From assembly GCA_027717875.1 (NCBI GenBank), contig JALLOL010000063.1:1-11309 (forward strand): DNA of 11,309 bases, given 5' to 3'. A program made the translations under genes and the position numbers. This DNA is from Acidobacteria bacterium AH-259-L09. GTDB taxonomy: Bacteria > Acidobacteriota > UBA6911 > RPQK01. The notes under the pieces are model-generated. The model was given only the letters and a program-made list of their open reading frames with translations. It was not told the origin of the DNA and did no database searches. Below are positions 7,719 through 11,309 of the stretch, piece after piece; position 1 is the first letter of the stretch, and the number at the start of each line of letters is the position of its first letter.

Positions 7719-9104
7719 ATGGGCAATCGATTCAAGACCATTGATCGAGATACACCTTATATGTTTCCCCCTTCGGTGCAGGAATGGCTGCCAGAAAAGC
7801 ATCTGGCCCGCTTCGTCGTAGAGATTGTGAGTAAGCTGGATGTGAGGAAACTGGAGGATTGCTATACGAAGCGGGGATCGGAAGGATATCATCCAGCGGC
7901 GATGCTGGGCTTGCTGTTTTATGGATATGCAACGGGTGTCTTTTCGAGCCGCAAGCTGGAGCAGGCCACCTACGATTCGGTGGCTTTTCGCTACATAGCG
8001 GGCAACACGCATCCGGATCATGACACGATTGCCAATTTCCGCAAGCGGTTTTTGGAAGAACTTAAACCGCTGTTTGTGGAGATTTTACTGTTGGCGCAGG
8101 CCATGGGTTTTCTGAAGCTGGGGCGAGTGACGCTGGACGGGACGAAAGTGAAGGCCAACGCCTCCAAGCACAGCGCCTTAAGCTGGGGGCATATCCGGAA
8201 GTTGGAACAGCAACTGCGTGAGGAAGTCGAGGAGCTGATGCGCATGGCCGAGGAGGCCGATAACGGGGAAGAGGCAGAGAGGTTGGATATTCCGGCCGAG
8301 TTGGCACGAAGGGAGGATCGGCTCAAAGCGCTGGAAGAAGCCAAAGCGAAGCTGGCCGAGCGAGCGGCCGAGCGCCAGAAAGCGGAACAGGCGGAGTATG
8401 AAGAAAAGATGGCTCGCTGGGAGGCGAAAAGGAAAGGAAGCGGCAAGAAGCCGCCCGGTAGTAAGCCGAAAGCGCCAGCGGCAGGCGTTCGGGATAAAGA
8501 TCAGATCAACCTGACGGATGAAGAATCCCGGATCATGCCGGTATCGGGCGGGGGGTTCGAGCAGTCCTATAACGCCCAGGCGGTGGTGGATAACGAAAGT
8601 CTTTTAATCGTAGCCGCTCATGTGAGCCAAAAGGCCAATGACAAAAAGGAACTCGAACCGGCCCTAGAGGCCCTGGCAGAGCTGCCGGAGCCATTGGGAC
8701 GGGCCCAAGAGTTTTTGGCCGACAACGGATACTTTAGTGAGCCCAACGTTGAGAGTTGTGTCGAGCAGAAAATGACTCCCTACATTGCCGTCGGGCGAGA
8801 AAGTCACTATCTGCCGATAAAAGAACTTTCTTCCAGCCCGGATCCGCCTCGAGAAGATGCTGGTGAAGTGGAAAAGATGAAACACCGGCTGAAGACGTCG
8901 GAGGGTCGCGCGATATATGCAGAGCGCAAATGTACGCCGGAACCTGTATTTGGGATCATCAAATCGGTGCTGGGATTTCGGCAGTTTTCGCTGAGAGGAC
9001 ACAATGCGGTGGACGCCGAATGGGATCTTGTCAGCATCGCCTGGAATCTGAAGCGAATGCACACACTGTGGTGGCGCCAACAACAGATAGTCGGGGTCTG
9101 CTGA
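7719..9104 (+). CDS. IS1182-family DDE transposase
   Basis: A 461-residue transposase filling most of the insertion sequence. The N-terminal region (about 8-115) is the DUF772-type domain seen in IS1182/IS5-like transposases, with MFPPSVQEWLPEKHLARFVV and YHPAAMLGLLFYGYATGVFSSRKLE. The catalytic triad is complete: D140 in LDGTKVKANAS, D335 in LADNGYFS and E408 in CTPEPVFGIIK. The latter sits before GFRQFSLRG, the family's conserved C-terminal block. Between the first and second Asp lies a long charged, Ala/Lys/Glu-rich coiled-coil-like insertion (about 155-260) common in this family. The ATG lies 32 bp inside the left inverted repeat. No stop or frameshift breaks the gene, so the enzyme is likely functional. 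Confidence 0.95.
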   Translation: MGNRFKTIDRDTPYMFPPSVQEWLPEKHLARFVVEIVSKLDVRKLEDCYTKRGSEGYHPAAMLGLLFYGYATGVFSSRKLEQATYDSVAFRYIAGNTHPDHDTIANFRKRFLEELKPLFVEILLLAQAMGFLKLGRVTLDGTKVKANASKHSALSWGHIRKLEQQLREEVEELMRMAEEADNGEEAERLDIPAELARREDRLKALEEAKAKLAERAAERQKAEQAEYEEKMARWEAKRKGSGKKPPGSKPKAPAAGVRDKDQINLTDEESRIMPVSGGGFEQSYNAQAVVDNESLLIVAAHVSQKANDKKELEPALEALAELPEPLGRAQEFLADNGYFSEPNVESCVEQKMTPYIAVGRESHYLPIKELSSSPDPPREDAGEVEKMKHRLKTSEGRAIYAERKCTPEPVFGIIKSVLGFRQFSLRGHNAVDAEWDLVSIAWNLKRMHTLWWRQQQIVGVC

Positions 9105-9226
9105 CCCCTATTAAGGCCAAACTTGCCCGGTGCCAGGCGCCGCCAATCCGAGATACGCAGTAATTAACCTACTTTCTTTGGCCGGGAGTTAAGATCAATG
9201 CCTGGGAAACTCAAAATTCCAAACTC

Positions 9227-9241
9227 AAGTCCGACAGGCTG
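9227..9241 (-). repeat. IS1182-family right terminal inverted repeat
   Basis: AAGTCCGACAGGCTG on the plus strand, the exact reverse complement of the left end. It lies 122 bp after the transposase stop. Confidence 0.92.
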
Positions 9242-9245
9242 CTAG
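9242..9245. repeat. CTAG target-site duplication, right copy
   Basis: CTAG follows the right inverted repeat immediately, matching the left copy at 7668-7671. Confidence 0.75.
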
Positions 9246-9480
9246 GACGACAGGAATGGAAAAGCCCCGGAAGGCCCGCGTGTAAACGTACGTGCCCGAT
9301 GCTTCCATCAGTGAGCCTTGCCACATCGGTCGCTATTTGATTCACATCCGCTCCATCTCTAACTTTCACGATGTAGGCATTGGGTATAGGGGAGGGGCCA
9401 CCCTGTTACATTTGAGCGGAGAAGCTGACTGCCAACAGCAGAATGAAAAGAGGAGCCCCTACAAGCATTTTCCTAGACAT
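9246..9480 (-). pseudogene. Remnant of a secreted protein with an I9/propeptide-like domain
   Basis: Read on the minus strand from the ATG at 9480 (an in-frame ATG at 9495 is also possible), the first 24 codons look like a signal peptide (MSRKMLVGAPLFILLLAVSF, then SAQM). An in-frame TAA follows at 9408-9406. Past the stop the same frame continues with IPNAYIVKVRDGADVNQIA and TDGSIGHVRLHA (codons 32-68). This resembles the inhibitor-I9 / subtilase propeptide pattern (IPxxYIVxxKDG ... GxVxHxYxHA). The expected next block, LPGFSIPVV, appears only after a shift into the next frame near 9276-9266. The reading then meets the CTAG beside the IS, and I found no continuation on the other side. So the gene has at least one nonsense mutation, one frameshift and a lost 3' part. 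Whether it was a protease or a free-standing inhibitor cannot be told. Homology is by eye. Confidence 0.55.
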
Positions 9481-9495
9481 AATTAGAAGCGACAT

Positions 9496-9840
9496 GGTTA
9501 TGGCTGCAAAAAATGCAACTCACTCCTGGAGGAAGCTCCAGGGTGTGCCCAGGGGGATTCAGTCATCCTCGACTGTGCCTCAGTTGTACAGGACAGGATT
9601 CAGCTGATCGCCTAACGTAACATATTGAGAAGCTTAGGGTAAAGTCCCTCTTTTTCCGCCGGGAGCCCCAACATTCTATTTAATACGGTGGGGGAGCAGG
9701 CAAGATGCATTTGCGATCCAGTTACTCTCGAACTCTCACCACTCTCCTTCTAGGCTCCTGATGTCCTTTCAAGGGGCCAGACGTCACACCTAGATTTTTC
9801 AACTGAGATTCACACAGCCGGGCTGTTCAGTGTGTATTGT
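9496..9840. other. Non-coding stretch between two pseudogenes
   Basis: No convincing reading frame on either strand and no RNA gene that I recognise. On the minus strand it is the former intergenic or leader region between the TonB-receptor remnant and the secreted-protein remnant. It holds one perfect hairpin (9525-9542) and short stem-forming sequence at 9811-9835 just past the receptor stop. Otherwise I see nothing in it. Confidence 0.5.
9525..9542 (-). other. Perfect 7-bp hairpin upstream of the secreted-protein remnant
   Basis: CCTGGAG, a four-base loop and CTCCAGG form a perfect stem. On the minus strand the loop is CTTC and a TTTTTT run follows 11 bases later, 30-45 bases before the start of the pseudogene. 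It could be an upstream terminator or a leader structure. The gap between stem and T run is too large for a textbook intrinsic terminator. Confidence 0.35.
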
Positions 9841-10404
9841 CTAACGAAAAGCAAGCTTAATCCTTGCACTCCAGAGCCGCGGATGACCAAAATGGGTTCC
9901 ACTGAAAGGATTGCCAAAATTATAGGCGAATCGCTCATTAGTCAGATTCCGAATATCGAATTGCAACCTCACCATGAGCGGTTCACTGCCGAACAGATCC
10001 TTGCCGATCGAAAGGTCGAACAACGTTCGTGGCTTGACTCGCTGCCGCTCGGAATTGACCAACTCTGCGCCCGGTCGTTGCATCAACTCCTCCAGCTCGT
10101 CCTCTTCGACCTCCAGCGGAGTCCCACTTTCATGCCTGCCAGCAAAAGACGCCCAGAGGCTGGCCTTGCGATGAGAATAGGTCACACCAAAGGCTCCAAC
10201 ATTTCGCTGATCGTGATCGGGCGTGAACCGCGTTCCCGGTCCAATTTCAATTACCTCCTCCTCAAGAAAAAGTCCTCCGTTGATCGGTCCAATTTGAAAG
10301 ACGCGCGAATTGGAATAGCTAAAGTATCCTGACCATCCTTTTCTTTCAGGCCGGACGTGGTCTGGCGGGCGATCTCTTTGTCGCGACCTCGCCTCCCCAG
10401 ACCC
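9841..10404 (-). pseudogene. C-terminal remnant of a TonB-dependent receptor
   Basis: A minus-strand frame open from just after a TGA (10407-10405) to a TAG (9843-9841), 187 codons, encodes the end of a TonB-dependent outer-membrane receptor barrel. Recognisable blocks start around 10350 with GWSGYFSYSNSRVFQIGPIN and GGLFLEEE, then IGPGTRFTPDHDQRN, LWASFAGRHESGTPLEVEE, VKPRTLFDLSIGKDLFG and VRLQFDIRNLTNERFAYNFG. It finishes with GTHFGHPRLWSARIKLAFR, the closing barrel strand that normally ends such proteins. Intact members run to about 700-1100 residues with an N-terminal signal, a plug and often a carboxypeptidase-regulatory-like domain; all of that is missing, and no start is available. The first 15-18 codons of the open frame do not look like receptor, marking a deletion junction close to the metallophosphoesterase stop. 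A plus-strand reading of this interval is its antisense shadow. Confidence 0.8.
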
Positions 10405-10439
10405 TCAGCAAACGTTAATGTATTTATGAACCAGAGTAC

Positions 10440-11288
10440 TTAGGATCGCGTTAGTGTTATCTCGGTAACTTCAGGCCGACAATTAAAGCGCACTGGTGTG
10501 GTAACTCCAATTCCTCGCGTGGTGTATACCCACATGTCCCGAACGCGATAAAGACCCTGATCATACTTCCTACCATAAGGGGGCAAAAAGGGAGAACCAA
10601 TGACGGGAAATCGAACCTGGCCACCGTGGCTGTGTCCTGACAACTGGAGGGAGATCCTGCCATCGGTACTGAAAGTGTCAGCAAAGTCCGGCTCATGCAT
10701 GAGGAGTATGGTCGGCACTCCATTTGGTCGCTTCTCCAGTGCCTGGGACAAGTCGTGGCGCCGCACCCACCCGTCATCCAGTCCTGCCAAATAAAGCCTC
10801 TCCCGCCCAGTACTTATCGTGAGTCCGGTATTTCTTAGGACAGGTAACCCGGAATCCTCTAAGCCCTTGCACACAATTTCTGCGTTTCTCCAATGATCGT
10901 GATTTCCCAAAATTGTAAACACGCCATATGTGGCATTGAGGCGGGCGAGAACTGGAGCTAACTCAAATATCGAGTGGGCTGTTGCCAACACATAATCTCC
11001 CACAAGCGTAATTAAGTCAGGCTTTAGGCTATTTGCTATATTAACCGCCCGGGCTATTAGTTCAATCTTTGTATTCGGATAGAGATGGAAATCACCCATG
11101 TGCACAATCTTGAATCCGTCTAGCGAGGCCCCAAGATGCTTCAGTGGGATTGTCACCCGTTCCACCTTTAGCCACTCTGTCTCAATTCGAGAGGCGTATC
11201 CATAACCTCCAACAGCAGCCAGACCTGAGCCGACAACGCTGTACCCGAACATTCTTAAAATTGTCCTTCGACTTGTCTTCTCACCCAT
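10440..11288 (-). CDS. Tat-exported YkuE/YaeI-like metallophosphoesterase
   Basis: A calcineurin-like phosphoesterase of the YkuE/YaeI group, 282 residues from the ATG at 11288. That start places a twin-arginine motif (TSRRTILRMF) at residues 5-14, followed by a hydrophobic segment GYSVVGSGLAAVGGYGYAS, so export by Tat or an N-terminal membrane anchor is likely. A TTG at 11306 would only add six residues. All five metal-binding blocks are present: GDFH (D66, H68), GDYV (D98), GNHD (N129, H130), MHEPD (H198) and GHSHGG (H219, H221). The C-terminal RGIGVTTPVRFNCRPEVTEI is typical of the group. Known relatives hydrolyse phosphodiesters or lipid-linked phosphates at the membrane (YaeI acts on UDP-2,3-diacylglucosamine); the substrate here is not predictable. 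The promoter lies outside or at the very edge of the window. Its stop is 35 bp before the TonB-receptor remnant. Confidence 0.9.
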   Translation of the reverse strand: MGEKTSRRTILRMFGYSVVGSGLAAVGGYGYASRIETEWLKVERVTIPLKHLGASLDGFKIVHMGDFHLYPNTKIELIARAVNIANSLKPDLITLVGDYVLATAHSIFELAPVLARLNATYGVFTILGNHDHWRNAEIVCKGLEDSGLPVLRNTGLTISTGRERLYLAGLDDGWVRRHDLSQALEKRPNGVPTILLMHEPDFADTFSTDGRISLQLSGHSHGGQVRFPVIGSPFLPPYGRKYDQGLYRVRDMWVYTTRGIGVTTPVRFNCRPEVTEITLTRS

Positions 11289-11309
11289 TCTGGTCAGTGT
11301 ACCCAAGTG

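Larger units (their letters stand above)
7672..9241 (+). mobile_element. Complete IS1182-family insertion sequence
   Basis: The 1570-bp element is bounded by perfect 15-bp terminal inverted repeats, CAGCCTGTCGGACTT on the left and its exact reverse complement on the right. It contains one transposase gene on the plus strand with an intact DDE triad. Both ends are flanked by CTAG (7668-7671 and 9242-9245), consistent with a 4-bp target duplication. Including flanks, the outer symmetry extends to 21 bp because the target was the palindrome TCCTAGGA. Nothing in it looks decayed, so it may still be able to move and the insertion may be recent. It lies between the efflux operon and a minus-strand pseudogene. 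Confidence 0.92.

Noticed and set aside
8018..8446. Minus-strand Ser/Ala-rich open frame inside the IS
   Set aside because: Antisense of the charged coiled-coil region of the transposase; composition explains the lack of stops.
9292..9486. Plus-strand open frame of 64 codons after the IS
   Set aside because: Opposite strand carries the signal peptide and I9-like segment; the plus reading has no signal or motif.
9811..9835. Nested inverted repeats (CAGCC-G-GGCTG inside CACAC/GTGTG) after the receptor stop
   Set aside because: Stem is short with a one-base inner loop and no T run; placement fits a terminator but the structure is too weak to call.
9832..10332. Plus-strand open frame of 166 codons
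   Set aside because: Its complement encodes clear TonB-receptor barrel sequence; the plus frame has no recognisable motif.

Overview
The window looks like chromosomal DNA of a Gram-negative (outer-membrane) bacterium. It encodes a TolC-type outer-membrane channel, a lipoprotein adaptor, an RND pump and the remnant of a TonB-dependent receptor. The style of the receptor remnant (barrel end with GPINGGLF, PGTRF and SGTHF motifs) and the BlaI/M56 regulator pair suggest Acidobacteriota or a neighbouring phylum. That taxonomic guess comes from memory of protein families, not from a search.

Region 1 (1-236) is non-coding as far as I can see. It ends in a perfect 10+1+10 bp palindrome (201-221) containing TACA-N3-TGTA, the signature of a BlaI/MecI/CopY-family operator, placed over a likely promoter.

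Region 2 (237-7599) is a tight five-gene plus-strand operon: a BlaI-family repressor, a BlaR1-like M56 membrane metalloprotease without a penicillin-sensor domain, a TolC/CusC-like outer-membrane factor, a CusB-like lipoprotein adaptor with an extra N-terminal domain, and a CusA/CzcA-type heavy-metal RND pump. Neighbouring genes overlap or lie 7 bp apart. The reading I favour is a self-regulated efflux system: an unknown signal activates the M56 protease, the repressor is removed from the operator, and the tripartite pump is made. The substrate cannot be fixed from sequence. The pump's TM4 and porter-domain residues look more CusA-like (Cu/Ag) than CzcA-like, but only partly.

Region 3 (7672-9241) is a complete IS1182-family insertion sequence: an intact DDE transposase, perfect 15-bp terminal inverted repeats, and a CTAG target duplication inside a palindromic TCCTAGGA target. 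It sits 72 bp past the end of the pump gene.

Region 4 (9242-10439) carries no intact gene but holds two minus-strand gene remnants. One is the start of a secreted protein (signal peptide, in-frame stop, inhibitor-I9/protease-propeptide-like segment, frameshift) that abuts the IS. The other is the C-terminal barrel of a TonB-dependent receptor whose 5' part is missing. Between them, 9496-9840 shows no recognisable gene.

Region 5 (10440-11288) is a minus-strand, Tat-exported, YkuE/YaeI-like metallophosphoesterase that appears intact. No RNA genes or CRISPR arrays were seen.
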